A stretch of 58,730 nt of DNA from Planctomycetia bacterium (GCA_030527105.1 JAUNBK010000014.1:1-58730); one strand, 5' to 3'. Shown: positions 16,966 to 26,627, numbered from the stretch's first letter. Numbers and translations are program-made. Notes: a model not told the origin generated them from the letters alone.

Positions 16966-18936
16966 TCAACCGGCACGGGCTGCCGACATTTTTCTCCTGC
17001 CGACATACGCCACGAACCAGCCGCCGAAACAGACCAGCAATATCCACGTCGAGGGTTCGGGCACATCCGCTCCCGCTGGAATCGCGTACATTTCTCCCAT
17101 GGAGTACGACATGATAGACCCGTAGTAAACAAGGTCGGAAAGGTCGGTAGCGGCGACGTACATATCGTAAATATCGATTGTCCAATCCCCTGCAACATCT
17201 TCGCCCCAGAAGGCGTTGGACGAGAACGTCCAGATGATTCCGTCTTGCGTATCGCTCAACAGACTGTCATTTTCCTGAGCGAACGCCAAAATACTGGACG
17301 TGCTGTATTCAGAGCCATCGTCCTGAGTCCCGGTGTGCGTCACGATAACTTCCATGGCGCCGAGCGTTCCCGAGATTGCCAACGTCAGGGCAACTTCCTC
17401 CAGCGCCTGAAAATCGACCTCCGTGAATGTTTCGTCAATCGTGAAAGAAAGGGTCTGCACCAACGCACCACTTCCTGCCGAAACTTCCGCATCACCGACC
17501 ACGACCTTGGCATCCCCCGCCGCAGAGACGACCAACCGCGAATCGCCCGGCAGGGAGGCGGTGTCGTTGATCGTGAGGCTTGTCGCGTCCATGGTTGACA
17601 ACGCAACATCTTGGATCGTCCCCTCCGTTGAAAACGTGGCAAGTCCATCGGTATTGGTAGAGAATGTCAAACCGGAAAAATAGACCTCCTCCGCCTGCGT
17701 GGAGTAGTCAGTCGTAGTCTCCCCGGCGTAGTGATAGATGCTCAGGTACGTCTGTTCCGTCACGGCATACCCCTCAGACGCCATTTCGACGAGCGCCTCG
17801 GCATCCACCATGCCAAAACCGTACGTGTGGGAGAACATGTTCCCGGCACCGTTCGTCACCCACGTTTTTCGGGCATCCATCCCATCCCACCCGGTGTTAT
17901 TGGTGGTATCCACCTTTTGGGAAGTCTCCACCAGGAGGTGTTTCGCCAGCCGGCTGCTCATCGCGGCACCCGCCTGTTCGGAAGCCTGTGTCGCCAGAGC
18001 AAGACACCCTGCCGTGAAAGGACAGGAGAACGATGTTCCATTGACGGTGGCGGTCCCTTCGGCTGAGGTATCGTAATCATAATTACTTGTGGTGATCCAC
18101 TGACCTGGAGCCGCCACAAAAATCGAGGCTCCATAGCAGGAAAACGAGGCATTTGCCGTGGAATCTGTATCCATAGCCGCCACGGTAATCGTCTGCGGCG
18201 ATGCCTGATACGCTAATTTGTTGGCATCCTGGCTATTCAGGTACGTTGTACTACCGCTTGTAACACCGTTGTACATCCTGTTGTTTCCCGCCGAAAAGAG
18301 GATAACGGCACCCGCATCGTTCGCCTGTTTGAACGCAGCGGAAAAGTTGATCGCAGTCGCTCCCGTTTCGGAAAAACCGTAGATACTCTGAATATTATCC
18401 TCATAGGAACCGATTGCGGAATACATGCCTGAGTAGCCCACGGTCATTCCATAGCTATTGGAGATAATCGCCGCACCGTTGTCGACGGCATAGTTGATGG
18501 CATAAGGAACCGTCAATATGCTGAGATCCGTGTTTTTGATACCAATCAGGCTGGAGCCAGTCGCCACCTGATAGACGCACCCGGTCGTGTTGGTTCCATG
18601 CCCCTGTGACGAATCCGTGGGGTTGGAGCCATCGGTTTGCGTTACTGTAATGTCGTATTTCACCGTGGTTCCGTCTCCTGTCAACTCCCCTGAAACGGTA
18701 ATCCCGGAAGTCAGATTATTTTTGTACCACGGATGCTCCATGTAGATGGAATCGTCAACGATCGCTACAGAGACACCCGTTCCGTCAATCCCGTCGGGAA
18801 CATCGGGAACCTTCATGGCAGTCAGCCAAGAGGAATCGGGAGCAGGCGGAGCCACCTCTCCCCAGACCGTGATTGAAAGTGAAAACGTCAGCAAAACGGA
18901 CAGAAATCCGTATCGCAGAAAAAAACGCCGTTTCAT
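16966..18936 (-). CDS. Subtilisin-like serine protease with P-domain and PEP-CTERM signal
   Basis: 656 residues: a signal peptide (about 1-26, ending ITVWGEVAP), an S8 catalytic domain and a PEP-CTERM tail. The triad is visible: Asp61 in VAIVDDSI, His113 in SQGHGTNTTG, and Ser302 in NGTSFSCPFTAG; the oxyanion Asn is in SAGNN (about 218). The DD of VAIVDD and the following region are kexin-like. About residues 480-610 resemble a proprotein-convertase P domain (VALTLAISGTLGAMEVIVTH, NAFWGEDVAGDWTIDIYD). The C-terminus VPEPSTWILLVCFGGWFVAYVGRRK is a PEP-CTERM signal. It is probably an exosortase-sorted protease acting on surface or matrix proteins. It has its own consensus promoter. Confidence 0.92.
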   Translation of the reverse strand: MKRRFFLRYGFLSVLLTFSLSITVWGEVAPPAPDSSWLTAMKVPDVPDGIDGTGVSVAIVDDSIYMEHPWYKNNLTSGITVSGELTGDGTTVKYDITVTQTDGSNPTDSSQGHGTNTTGCVYQVATGSSLIGIKNTDLSILTVPYAINYAVDNGAAIISNSYGMTVGYSGMYSAIGSYEDNIQSIYGFSETGATAINFSAAFKQANDAGAVILFSAGNNRMYNGVTSGSTTYLNSQDANKLAYQASPQTITVAAMDTDSTANASFSCYGASIFVAAPGQWITTSNYDYDTSAEGTATVNGTSFSCPFTAGCLALATQASEQAGAAMSSRLAKHLLVETSQKVDTTNNTGWDGMDARKTWVTNGAGNMFSHTYGFGMVDAEALVEMASEGYAVTEQTYLSIYHYAGETTTDYSTQAEEVYFSGLTFSTNTDGLATFSTEGTIQDVALSTMDATSLTINDTASLPGDSRLVVSAAGDAKVVVGDAEVSAGSGALVQTLSFTIDETFTEVDFQALEEVALTLAISGTLGAMEVIVTHTGTQDDGSEYSTSSILAFAQENDSLLSDTQDGIIWTFSSNAFWGEDVAGDWTIDIYDMYVAATDLSDLVYYGSIMSYSMGEMYAIPAGADVPEPSTWILLVCFGGWFVAYVGRRKMSAARAG

Positions 18937-19010
18937 AAAAAACCTCTACCTTCGCCTTGCAGCGAAAAAAGTGAAAAAAGCCTCCCACACGGAAAAATCC
19001 CAACGTGCAC

Positions 19011-19038
19011 ATTTTACCCCCAAATCTTCGTTTGTCAA
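19011..19038 (-). promoter_or_regulatory. Sigma70-type promoter for the subtilase
   Basis: On the minus strand TTGACA (19038-19033), a 16-nt spacer and TAAAAT (19016-19011), 74 nt before the ATG. Confidence 0.75.
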
Positions 19039-19138
19039 GGAAAAAAGGGAGACTTTTTTAGTTTTTTTCAGGTTTTGTACAAAAAAAGTGTCAAAGATTT
19101 CCGGAATAGAGAAAATGTTCCGGCTCGTCTCCCTCCTT

Positions 19139-20461
19139 TTAGCGCGAGACGAGGCGCTCCAAATCCTCAAAAAATCGTGGGTACGTTTTCGACGTGCAGC
19201 CGGGGTTGAGAATCGTGACACCAGGAATCCGAAGACCCGCAACCGCGAAACTCATTGCCATGCGGTGGTCGTTCCACGTCTCAACCCGAATCTCCGACGG
19301 AATCGGCGCGTCAAAATCCAACGGATACACTCGAAATCCATCCTCCCACTCTTCTGTTCGAGCGCCAAATTTTTGCAGTTCCGTCACGACGGCGTGAATC
19401 CTGTCGGTCTCTTTCACGCGCATGTTCGCTACGTTCCGAATCGTCGTCGGCGAGTCGGCAAAAAGCGCAACCACCGCGAGCGTTTGGGCAGTGTCGCTGA
19501 TAAAATGCATGTCCGTGTCAATACCACGCAGCGGCGTGTTTGGATCCCGCGCCACGAGAATCGAATCCGACGCGTACTCCACCCGACAGCCCATTTCTTC
19601 GAGCCGATCGCAAAAACGCACGTCTCCCTGGAGCGCATCTCGCGTCAGGTTGCGCACGCGCACACTCCCACTCGCGACGGCTGCCGAGGCGAAAAAGTAG
19701 CTTGCTGCGGAGGCGTCCGGCTCAATCGTATAATCTGCCGCGCGATACGTCTGCCTCGGCGGGATGTGAAACTCGCTGGAAATGCCCTCTTCGCTCGGTT
19801 CCTTCTCCTCTACGGTCGCTCCAAAAGCCCGCATCACGGCAAGCGTCATATCCACATAGGGTCGCGAGACGAGCTTACCACGCGTTTTGAGCACCACGGG
19901 ATTTTGCGCCAAAGGAGAAACCATCAAAAGAGCGCTCAAAAACTGGCTCGAAACCTGCCCTGGAATCGTCGCAACGCCCCCCGGCAAGCCGTCGGCAAAA
20001 ATCGTGACGGGAGGAAAACCCTCGTTCAGGTCGCACTCAAGTCGCGCACCGAGTGAGCGCAAGCCGGAGATCAGGTCGCCGAGGGGGCGCTCGCGCATCC
20101 GTGGGACGCCGTCGAGGGTGAAGACTCCGCGCCCGGCGCAACACATTCCGGCGAGAAAACGAAGCGTGGTGCCGCTGTTGGCGCAAAAGAGCGTGAGTGG
20201 CGACGGAGCGCCCCACCCCACCCCGTCGGACTCCACAACGGCGGTCGCTTGCGTCGGGTCGTAATCGAGTCGGCACCCCATTTCCTTGAGGGCGTTCATC
20301 ATCATTTGGGTATCTTCGCTCTCGAGTACGCCATACAAACGAGAGACGCCGCGCGCCAACGCCGCAATCGGAAGGACGCGATTTGTCAAACTTTTCGAGC
20401 CGGGCGGCGTAATCTCCGCGCAAAGCGGCACTTCGACGGGTCGTATCGTGATCGAACTCAT
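19139..20461 (-). CDS. aroA: 3-phosphoshikimate 1-carboxyvinyltransferase (EPSP synthase)
   Basis: 440 residues. It joins shikimate-3-phosphate and phosphoenolpyruvate in chorismate synthesis. Motifs run in order: PPGSKSLTNRVLPIAALA, the substrate loop LFCANSGTTLRFLAG, PRMRERPLGDLISGLRSLGA, GQVSSQFLSALLM, the catalytic-region DASAASYFFA, RVKETDRIHAV and NDHRMAMSFAVAGL. The PEP loop reads CANSGTTLR rather than the more usual GNAGTAMR. The length is normal. The ribosome-binding AGGAG lies 6 nt before the ATG and is part of a duplicated 11-bp unit. No other aro gene is adjacent. Confidence 0.95.
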   Translation of the reverse strand: MSSITIRPVEVPLCAEITPPGSKSLTNRVLPIAALARGVSRLYGVLESEDTQMMMNALKEMGCRLDYDPTQATAVVESDGVGWGAPSPLTLFCANSGTTLRFLAGMCCAGRGVFTLDGVPRMRERPLGDLISGLRSLGARLECDLNEGFPPVTIFADGLPGGVATIPGQVSSQFLSALLMVSPLAQNPVVLKTRGKLVSRPYVDMTLAVMRAFGATVEEKEPSEEGISSEFHIPPRQTYRAADYTIEPDASAASYFFASAAVASGSVRVRNLTRDALQGDVRFCDRLEEMGCRVEYASDSILVARDPNTPLRGIDTDMHFISDTAQTLAVVALFADSPTTIRNVANMRVKETDRIHAVVTELQKFGARTEEWEDGFRVYPLDFDAPIPSEIRVETWNDHRMAMSFAVAGLRIPGVTILNPGCTSKTYPRFFEDLERLVSR

Positions 20462-20467
20462 GGAACG

Positions 20468-20489
20468 CTCCTTATTGTCTCCTTATTGT
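20468..20489 (-). promoter_or_regulatory. Duplicated 11-bp ribosome-binding unit before aroA
   Basis: ACAATAAGGAG occurs twice in exact tandem on the minus strand. The near AGGAG is 6 nt from the ATG, the far one 17 nt. Confidence 0.7.
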
Positions 20490-20667
20490 CTCGTATTTTG
20501 CTCCGAATTATTCTCCCCCAGTGAATCCTTATCGACCATTCGGGCAAATTTCTACACACAATTGCCGCCCTCTTTTCCCCTCGACAATGCACGCTTTATC
20601 AAGCAAAAGAGAAAAGAAATCCATTATCATTTTTTTGTCCGGTGGGGGTAGCCAAATTTGATAAAGA

Positions 20668-20676
20668 TGGTACAAT
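20668..20676 (+). promoter_or_regulatory. Extended -10 promoter for hslVU
   Basis: TGGTACAAT, a TGn extension plus TACAAT, lies 54 nt before the hslV ATG. No good -35 is at the right distance, as expected for an extended -10 promoter. Confidence 0.5.
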
Positions 20677-20729
20677 AGTGGTGACGAAGTTGGTAGTAGT
20701 TATCAAACAACGAAACAAAATGTGAAAAG

Positions 20730-21278
20730 ATGAAGATAAAATCACACTCAACGACTATACTCACCGTGCGTCGGAACGGCATCGCGGCTATTGGCGGCGA
20801 CGGACAGGCGACTGTGGGCGACACGATAATGAAGCACGACGTCCAGAAGATTCGCCGAATCGCGGATGGCAAGGTCGTGTGCGGTTTCGCGGGTTCGACT
20901 GCGGACGCATTCGCTCTTTTGGAACGCTTTGAGAGCAAATTGAAGGACTACCCGGGGAACACACCTCGGGCGGCAACGGAACTCGCGAAGGAGTGGCGCA
21001 CGGACAGGGCGATGCGTCGTCTCGAGGCGCTTATGACGGTCGTGGACGCACGACACACACTCCTCGTCACGGGGAATGGCGACGTCATTCAGCCGTCCGA
21101 CAACGTCCTTGGCATTGGCTCGGGAGGGAATTTTGCCGTAGCGGCGGCAAGAGCGCTCATTCGAAACACGGATTTGAGCGCCATGGAGATCGTTAGAAAG
21201 GCGCTCGAAATCGCGTCGGAGATCGATATTTATACCAACTCGAACATTCATGTGGAGGAATTGCCATGCATCAATTGA
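20730..21278 (+). CDS. hslV: ATP-dependent protease subunit HslV (ClpQ)
   Basis: 182 residues. HslV is the N-terminal-threonine peptidase of the HslUV (ClpYQ) protease, a proteasome beta-subunit relative. The core reads [20 protein letters not shown], then [16 protein letters not shown] and [19 protein letters not shown]. The catalytic Thr should be exposed after removal of a short MKIKSHS leader, slightly longer than the single Met removed in E. coli; Thr8 or Thr9 would be the nucleophile. [22 protein letters not shown] completes the family signature. Its stop overlaps the hslU start by 13 nt, implying translational coupling. Weak purine-rich RBS only. Confidence 0.95.
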   Translation: MKIKSHSTTILTVRRNGIAAIGGDGQATVGDTIMKHDVQKIRRIADGKVVCGFAGSTADAFALLERFESKLKDYPGNTPRAATELAKEWRTDRAMRRLEALMTVVDARHTLLVTGNGDVIQPSDNVLGIGSGGNFAVAAARALIRNTDLSAMEIVRKALEIASEIDIYTNSNIHVEELPCIN

Positions 21279-23098
21279 CGCCCAGAGAGATTGTTGAGGC
21301 GCTGGATCGGTACATTGTGGGTCAGGGCGAGGCGAAACGCGCGGTTGCCGTGGCAGTTCGAAATCGTTGGCGTCGGCAACGGCTGCCGGAAGATATTCGC
21401 GATGAAATTTCGCCGAAAAATATCATTTTGATTGGCCCCACTGGCGTCGGAAAAACGGAGATTGCGCGGCGTCTGGCAAAACTCACAAACGCACCCTTCG
21501 TGAAAGTCGAAGCGACCAAATACACCGAGGTGGGTTATTATGGACGCGACGTCGAGAGTATGGTCCGCGAGCTGGTCGAGAACGCGATTGGACTCGTGCG
21601 CGCTCAGGAACGTGAGAAAGTGTTGCAGGAGGCGGAGAAAAAAGTCGAAGCGCGCATTTTGGACATCCTCGCGTCTCTTTCGGAGGAATTGCCGCCTGAG
21701 GATGAGGAGACTCCAGATTTAATGCTGGAGGATTCAACACCGGAGAATTCAGCGCGGGAGAAAGAGTGCGCCCCAGAGCCAGAGGGGGAGCGTGAATTGT
21801 TCTCGCAAATGTTCAAGACGCTTCACCCATATATTGAGGGCGGGGTCGATCAATGGCCTCAGGATATGAAGGACGCCTTCTTCGCACTCGAGGCTGTTGG
21901 GAAGGATCCAAACGCCACCGTTCAGGATATTCAAGAAAAATGCAGCGCCTTCCAAACGGCGTCGATGGATCATTTGAAAAAGCACTTTCCAAGGCACGTT
22001 GGAGAAAATAAACCGGAAAATTTCGGATCCCCGGAGGGATTTTTTCATTCTAATCTCTCGTCCGACTCCCAAAACGGGGGGAATCTCTCCTTTGAGGACG
22101 TCTTTGACGGCGTGATGGGGAAGCTGCGGGAACACGAAAGCCAGCGGAATTTCGATCGGAACGAGAAAATCGACGCGCGAGAGAATTCTAAAGGTGAGAA
22201 GGATGCTTTGGGGCGGAGGCTCATGAAGCAGAGAGAAAAGCTCTGCCAATTGTATCGCGCGGGGGCGTTGGACGACCAGAAAATCAAAATCACCATCAAA
22301 AGAAAGGCGGCAATGCCCGTGATGATGAACTTGAGCGGCTCCGAGTCCATGGATACCGAGATATCCAATTTGTTCGACTCCATTATGCCTCAAAAAACAA
22401 AGCAGGTCGAAATGTCGGTGGCGGAAGCGCGCAAAGAACTCTTGGAAAGCGAGTGCAACGCGCTCATTAATGAGGACAAAGTGAATTCCGCCGCGATTCG
22501 CCTCGCCGAAAACTCGGGTATCATTTTTCTCGACGAAATCGACAAAATCGTCGCCTCCGAACAATCCCGAGGGGCGGACGTCTCGCGCCAGGGCGTGCAG
22601 AGAGACCTGCTCCCCATTGTTGAGGGGACGACCATTCAAACTCGATACGGGTACGTCAAAACGGATCACGTCTTATTCATCGCGGCGGGCGCGTTTCATA
22701 AGAACAAGCCGAGCGATTTGATGCCCGAGTTGCAGGGAAGGTTTCCGATTCGTGTTGAGTTGAAAGACCTGACGAAAGACGACTTTGTTCGGATTCTCAA
22801 GGAGCCGCGGCACTCTCTCCTCAAGCAGTACGAGGCGCTCATGGCGACGGAGGGTGTGGAGGTTGAATTCCTTGACGACGCGGTCGAAGAGCTTGCCTCC
22901 TACGCGTGGAGGGTCAATCAAACCTCCCAAAACATCGGCGCGAGAAGGCTCTATACGATCATGGAACGTCTACTCGAAGAGTTGAGTTTCGAGGCACCCG
23001 GAATCAGGGGCGCGAGGGTTCCGATCAATGCCGCCTACGTCCGACAGAGACTCGACGACGTGGCGCAAGATGAGGATTTGTCGCGATACATCCTCTAG
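21266..23098 (+). CDS. hslU: HslU (ClpY) AAA+ ATPase with an enlarged I domain
   Basis: 610 residues; HslU unfolds substrates and feeds them to HslV. N-domain motifs are [17 protein letters not shown], Walker [10 protein letters not shown] (about 56) and [24 protein letters not shown]. Walker [11 protein letters not shown] is near 418, with [13 protein letters not shown] and the C-terminal sensor-2 [23 protein letters not shown]. The protein ends in SRYIL, matching the HslU C-terminal tail that docks into HslV. Family members are about 440-470 residues; the extra ~150 lie in the I domain (about 110-390), which is acidic, Glu/Asp/Asn-rich and holds the usual [12 protein letters not shown] near its end. 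It overlaps hslV by 13 nt. Confidence 0.95.
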   Translation: MHQLTPREIVEALDRYIVGQGEAKRAVAVAVRNRWRRQRLPEDIRDEISPKNIILIGPTGVGKTEIARRLAKLTNAPFVKVEATKYTEVGYYGRDVESMVRELVENAIGLVRAQEREKVLQEAEKKVEARILDILASLSEELPPEDEETPDLMLEDSTPENSAREKECAPEPEGERELFSQMFKTLHPYIEGGVDQWPQDMKDAFFALEAVGKDPNATVQDIQEKCSAFQTASMDHLKKHFPRHVGENKPENFGSPEGFFHSNLSSDSQNGGNLSFEDVFDGVMGKLREHESQRNFDRNEKIDARENSKGEKDALGRRLMKQREKLCQLYRAGALDDQKIKITIKRKAAMPVMMNLSGSESMDTEISNLFDSIMPQKTKQVEMSVAEARKELLESECNALINEDKVNSAAIRLAENSGIIFLDEIDKIVASEQSRGADVSRQGVQRDLLPIVEGTTIQTRYGYVKTDHVLFIAAGAFHKNKPSDLMPELQGRFPIRVELKDLTKDDFVRILKEPRHSLLKQYEALMATEGVEVEFLDDAVEELASYAWRVNQTSQNIGARRLYTIMERLLEELSFEAPGIRGARVPINAAYVRQRLDDVAQDEDLSRYIL

Positions 23099-23157
23099 CG
23101 AGGGTGAAACGGCAATGAAATAGTAATAATTTTTTCAATGAAAGTAGAGGAGAAAAG

Positions 23158-24342
23158 ATGCACACTTCTGTTTGTCCCCAAGTCGACTGGGTTGGATACG
23201 TCGATTGGAACATTCGCGATTTTCATAGCTACAAGACGGAGCGCGGCGCAACGTACAACGCCTATTTGGTGCGCGACGAGAAAATCGCGCTTATCGACTC
23301 CGTGAAAAAACCTTTCGCGGCGTACCTCTTGGCGAACGTGCGCGAGCTGGTCGAGTTGGAGAAGGTCGACTATATCGTTTGCAATCACGCAGAGCAAGAT
23401 CATGCGGGCGCGCTCAGCGTTATTGTCCCGCAGTTTCCCAACGCGAAGGTCGTTTGCAACGCGCGGTGTCGTGAGATTTTGAGCGGCTATTGCGACACTT
23501 CCGCGTGGAATTTCCACATCGTGAACAACGGAGACACCCTCTCCCTCGGACAAAATACGCTCACGTTCATCAATACGCCGATGGTCCACTGGCCGGAATC
23601 GATGTTCACGTACGTCCCGGAGAAAAAACTCCTCTTCTCGATGGACGGCTTCGGGCAGCACCTCTCTTCCTCCGAGCGCTTCGACGACGAAATTCCTCTC
23701 GAAACGATCATGGAGGAGGCGAAAATCTACTACGCCAACATCGTTTATCCCTACGGACGCCAAGTCGCGCAGGTTTTGGAAGCGGCGGCGGGGTTGCCAA
23801 TCGAAATCATCGCGCCGAGCCACGGTGTGATTTGGAGGACGCACATTCCGACGATTATCGACGCCTACAAGCGCTGGTCGGCGCGAACAGCGGAGAAAAA
23901 GGTCGTGATTCTGTACGACACGATGTGGGAGAGCACCGAGATAATGGCGAATGCGATCTACGACGGCGTTTTGAGCGTCCCGGGTGTTTCGTGCGAGTTG
24001 CACCATGTGCGAAAAAGTTCACTCACGCAGATTGCGACCGCCGTGATGGACGCTCGATGTTGTGCGTTGGGGAGTGCGACACTCAACACACTCCCGATGC
24101 CGACGATGGCTGCCGTGATGAATTATATCCAAGGCTTGCGTCCGCCCGTGAAATATACGTTGGCGTTTGGTTCTCATGGTTGGGGACGCGGCGCGGTTGA
24201 AGAAATGACGTCGTGGTTCGAAAAAGTGCAATGGGACGCGGTCCAAGAACCGATCCGCTGCAAGTGGCGCCCAGACGAAGAGACGCTCGCGAAGTGCCAC
24301 ACCGCTGGAGTTCTCTTGGCGGAGAAAGCGCACGGAGAGTGA
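23158..24342 (+). CDS. Flavodiiron protein (A-type flavoprotein, O2/NO reductase)
   Basis: 394 residues. Flavodiiron proteins reduce O2 to water or NO to N2O and protect anaerobes. The metallo-beta-lactamase domain (about 1-250) keeps all diiron ligands: His77, Glu79, Asp81 and His82 in NHAEQDHAG, His144 in MVHWPESM, Asp163 in SMDGFG and His222 in PSHGVIW. A flavodoxin domain follows (about 253-390), with VVILYDTMWESTEIMANAI binding FMN and SHGWGRGAVEEM. No rubredoxin or NADH-reductase domain is fused. GAGGAGA lies 4-5 nt before the ATG. Transcription is probably ended by a strong hairpin at 24432. This is the best sign of an anaerobic or microaerobic host. Confidence 0.92.
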   Translation: MHTSVCPQVDWVGYVDWNIRDFHSYKTERGATYNAYLVRDEKIALIDSVKKPFAAYLLANVRELVELEKVDYIVCNHAEQDHAGALSVIVPQFPNAKVVCNARCREILSGYCDTSAWNFHIVNNGDTLSLGQNTLTFINTPMVHWPESMFTYVPEKKLLFSMDGFGQHLSSSERFDDEIPLETIMEEAKIYYANIVYPYGRQVAQVLEAAAGLPIEIIAPSHGVIWRTHIPTIIDAYKRWSARTAEKKVVILYDTMWESTEIMANAIYDGVLSVPGVSCELHHVRKSSLTQIATAVMDARCCALGSATLNTLPMPTMAAVMNYIQGLRPPVKYTLAFGSHGWGRGAVEEMTSWFEKVQWDAVQEPIRCKWRPDEETLAKCHTAGVLLAEKAHGE

Positions 24343-24431
24343 TTGGTTCTTGGGGGAGCTCCTTGGCGCGGGAACAACTTTTTCCCTCTATTTTTTGGCA
24401 ATTTCCTCCCTGTGGTGGGGCGATCGATCAA

Positions 24432-24481
24432 GCGAATCGGAAAATTTTCGCGTACGAGAAGAATTCCGATTCGCCTTTTTT
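24432..24481 (+). terminator. Rho-independent terminator of the flavodiiron gene
   Basis: An 11-bp perfect stem, GCGAATCGGAA (24432-24442) with TTCCGATTCGC (24464-24474), followed by C and six T. Confidence 0.85.
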
Positions 24482-24505
24482 GTCTTGATGCAACCAGTAT
24501 AAAAC

Positions 24506-24611
24506 TTATAATACTTCTCGTTGAAATTTCCGGTGCCGTCCGCCGTTGGAGCTACGCACCACGGCTCGCAAAGCGTCGCATAAAACGGGAATTTAAAGGA
24601 GACCGAGTATA
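24506..24611 (-). repeat. Dispersed ~106-bp repeat, copy C
   Basis: Nearly full length, read on the minus strand from GAGTATA-side to TATTATAA-side. It is very close to copy D at 52451-52557 and contains GCCGTGGTGCGTAGCTCCAA and CGGCACCGGAAATTTCAACG. Confidence 0.88.
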
Positions 24612-24669
24612 TTTCGCAAAAAATTTTAACTAAAACCAATAAATTCCCCCTTTCTTCAGTCTCATTCTC

Positions 24670-24698
24670 TTGACAAAAAGTCGATTTTCCGCTATCAT
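24670..24698 (+). promoter_or_regulatory. Promoter of the Ser/Thr kinase gene
   Basis: TTGACA at 24670-24675, a 17-nt spacer and TATCAT at 24693-24698, about 100 nt before the ATG. Confidence 0.55.
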
Positions 24699-24800
24699 TA
24701 TAATGAAGGTTTGTATCATGCGAAAAAACACAAAGCAACGCCGAGGTATTTTTGGGGGTGCGTCGATATATACCAAGACTTTTTTATTATGTAAAATTTT

Positions 24801-26627
24801 ATGTTAGAATCCATTTTCGAACAATGTGCGTTATTAAGCGGGCTAGTCTCCGAGAGCGAGTTGATTTCCGCGTGGCGCAAACTGGGAAAAAACGCCGTCC
24901 CGGCAGAAGAGGTGCCGCGTCGTCTGTCGGAAATACTCATCGAACAAAAAACGCTCAATCGCTGGCAATCCCAACAACTTTTGGCGGGCAGAACGCGCTT
25001 CGTTTTAGGAAGTTATCGTATTTTTGACTCCATCGGACGCGGTGGAATGGGGCAGGTCTTCAAAGCGAAGCACGAGGTCATGGACACCACTGCAGCAATC
25101 AAAGTCCTCCCCCTCGAAAAATCTACGCCCCAGGCTGTCGAAAGTTTCCAAAACGAAATCCAATCCCTCGCAAGTTTGAACCACCCAAACCTCGTCCAAG
25201 CGATCGATGCAGGAATGGATGGCAACGTTTATTATCTCGTCACGGAGTACGTCGCGGGTCCCGATTTGCGCAAGTTGGTGCGCACATATGGAGCGCTCAC
25301 GGAGGAGTCGGCGGCTTGCGTCATCGTCCAAGCTGCGCGCGGACTTTTGCACGCTCACAAAGCGGGTTTGGTCCATCGAGACGTCAAACCGGGAAACATT
25401 CTCACCACCCTTCGTGGAGTCGCGAAGCTCTCCGACATGGGTCTCGCCAGTTCTGCAATCAACACCAACCCAAGCAAAAAGGCGAAAATCGTTGGAACCG
25501 CCGACTATATATCGCCCGACCAAGTTCGTTTTCCCGCCGAGCCGAAGCCCGTTTGGGATATTTATTCGCTCGGTTGCACGCTCTATTATATTGTCACGGG
25601 AAAAGTTCCTTATCCCGGCGGCACGGCGTCCGAAAAAGTGCGCGCTCATATCGACGAGAATCTCCAGCCGTTGGATCCGTGCCGGCTGAATCCTCTCCTA
25701 TCGCGAGATTTTGTCGACGTCATTGGCGACATGATGGCGAAAAATCCAGACGATCGCATCCCCTCGGCGGAAGAAGTGATTCGTCGGCTTTCCTCGTGGA
25801 GCGATGGAGACCCCACGCCAATTATGGTGCGAGACGAAACCTTTGGCGAGCCTGTTGAGGTTGAGCCGATCGAGCGAGAGCGTCAGGCATTCCCCTCCAT
25901 CTGGAGCAATTGGACTTTCAATCCCTCCCGCGCGGGCGTTTATCGTACCGAGACAGAGGTGCCATCGTTTGCGCTTCCTCCTTGTATTGAAGGCGGGGCA
26001 AACAGCGTGACGCCTGTCATGCAGAAAGTAGAGGACTTAAGACACGCTGTTCCCGAGTTCTCTGCTTGGGAGAGTCCTGCGTTTGATATTGACGACGAGC
26101 CTAATGAAGGAGATCAGAAACGCGCACCGCGAAAATTGACAGTGAACGATTTTCTTTCGGACAGCGATCTTCCCGACGAGCTTGATGACGAGGAGATCGT
26201 GACGGCGCAGCCTATAACCCACCCGCGCCTCCATCGTGTGCCATCTCATGCGCCGCACGGGGAACATGCGCTTCCAAACAAGGCGCAGGGCAACGCCTCC
26301 AAAACCTCGAATAAAGTTGGGAGCGAAACAGAGACGAAAGCTGAGACGAAAACAGGGACGAAAACAGAGGGGGAACAGCCAGGTTATAAGATGCCGTATT
26401 CCCAGGATATCCCATCGCCACCATTGCCAGGGCGTTCCGTGACGAAGTGGAATGATACCATCTCTGAGCCTCCTGCTCAAGCCAGCGACAGTGGGGGACT
26501 TTCTCCAGAGGACGAAAGTGATCTTCCGTTCTCTGAGTATGGGAGAAATTTACTTGCAAGAATGAAAGGCTATCTTCGCTTGTGGCGGAGAAAAGATACG
26601 CTTGATGGGGACGCCTCGGAGGAATAG
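24801..26627 (+). CDS. PknB-type serine/threonine protein kinase
   Basis: 608 residues. An N-terminal helical region (1-68, RLSEILIEQKTLNRWQSQQLLAGR) precedes the kinase domain (about 71-340), a layout I associate with planctomycete kinases. Visible elements are the Gly loop GRGGMGQVF, Lys101 in AAIKVLP, a helix-C Glu (about 119), catalytic HRDVKPGN (about 192-199), DMG in place of DFG (about 212) and activation-segment GTADYISPDQ. The remainder (about 345-608) is acidic, Pro/Ser/Glu/Lys-rich and probably disordered, with a KTETKTEGE-like repeat; no membrane segment is obvious. There is no Shine-Dalgarno sequence before the ATG. The next gene, unknown, begins 90 nt later and may be functionally linked. 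Confidence 0.9.
   Translation: MLESIFEQCALLSGLVSESELISAWRKLGKNAVPAEEVPRRLSEILIEQKTLNRWQSQQLLAGRTRFVLGSYRIFDSIGRGGMGQVFKAKHEVMDTTAAIKVLPLEKSTPQAVESFQNEIQSLASLNHPNLVQAIDAGMDGNVYYLVTEYVAGPDLRKLVRTYGALTEESAACVIVQAARGLLHAHKAGLVHRDVKPGNILTTLRGVAKLSDMGLASSAINTNPSKKAKIVGTADYISPDQVRFPAEPKPVWDIYSLGCTLYYIVTGKVPYPGGTASEKVRAHIDENLQPLDPCRLNPLLSRDFVDVIGDMMAKNPDDRIPSAEEVIRRLSSWSDGDPTPIMVRDETFGEPVEVEPIERERQAFPSIWSNWTFNPSRAGVYRTETEVPSFALPPCIEGGANSVTPVMQKVEDLRHAVPEFSAWESPAFDIDDEPNEGDQKRAPRKLTVNDFLSDSDLPDELDDEEIVTAQPITHPRLHRVPSHAPHGEHALPNKAQGNASKTSNKVGSETETKAETKTGTKTEGEQPGYKMPYSQDIPSPPLPGRSVTKWNDTISEPPAQASDSGGLSPEDESDLPFSEYGRNLLARMKGYLRLWRRKDTLDGDASEE

Larger units (their letters stand above)
24343..24800. other. 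Intergenic region between flavodiiron gene and kinase gene
   Basis: It holds a strong terminator, one copy of the dispersed repeat (minus orientation) and a kinase promoter. I see no credible gene here. Confidence 0.7.
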
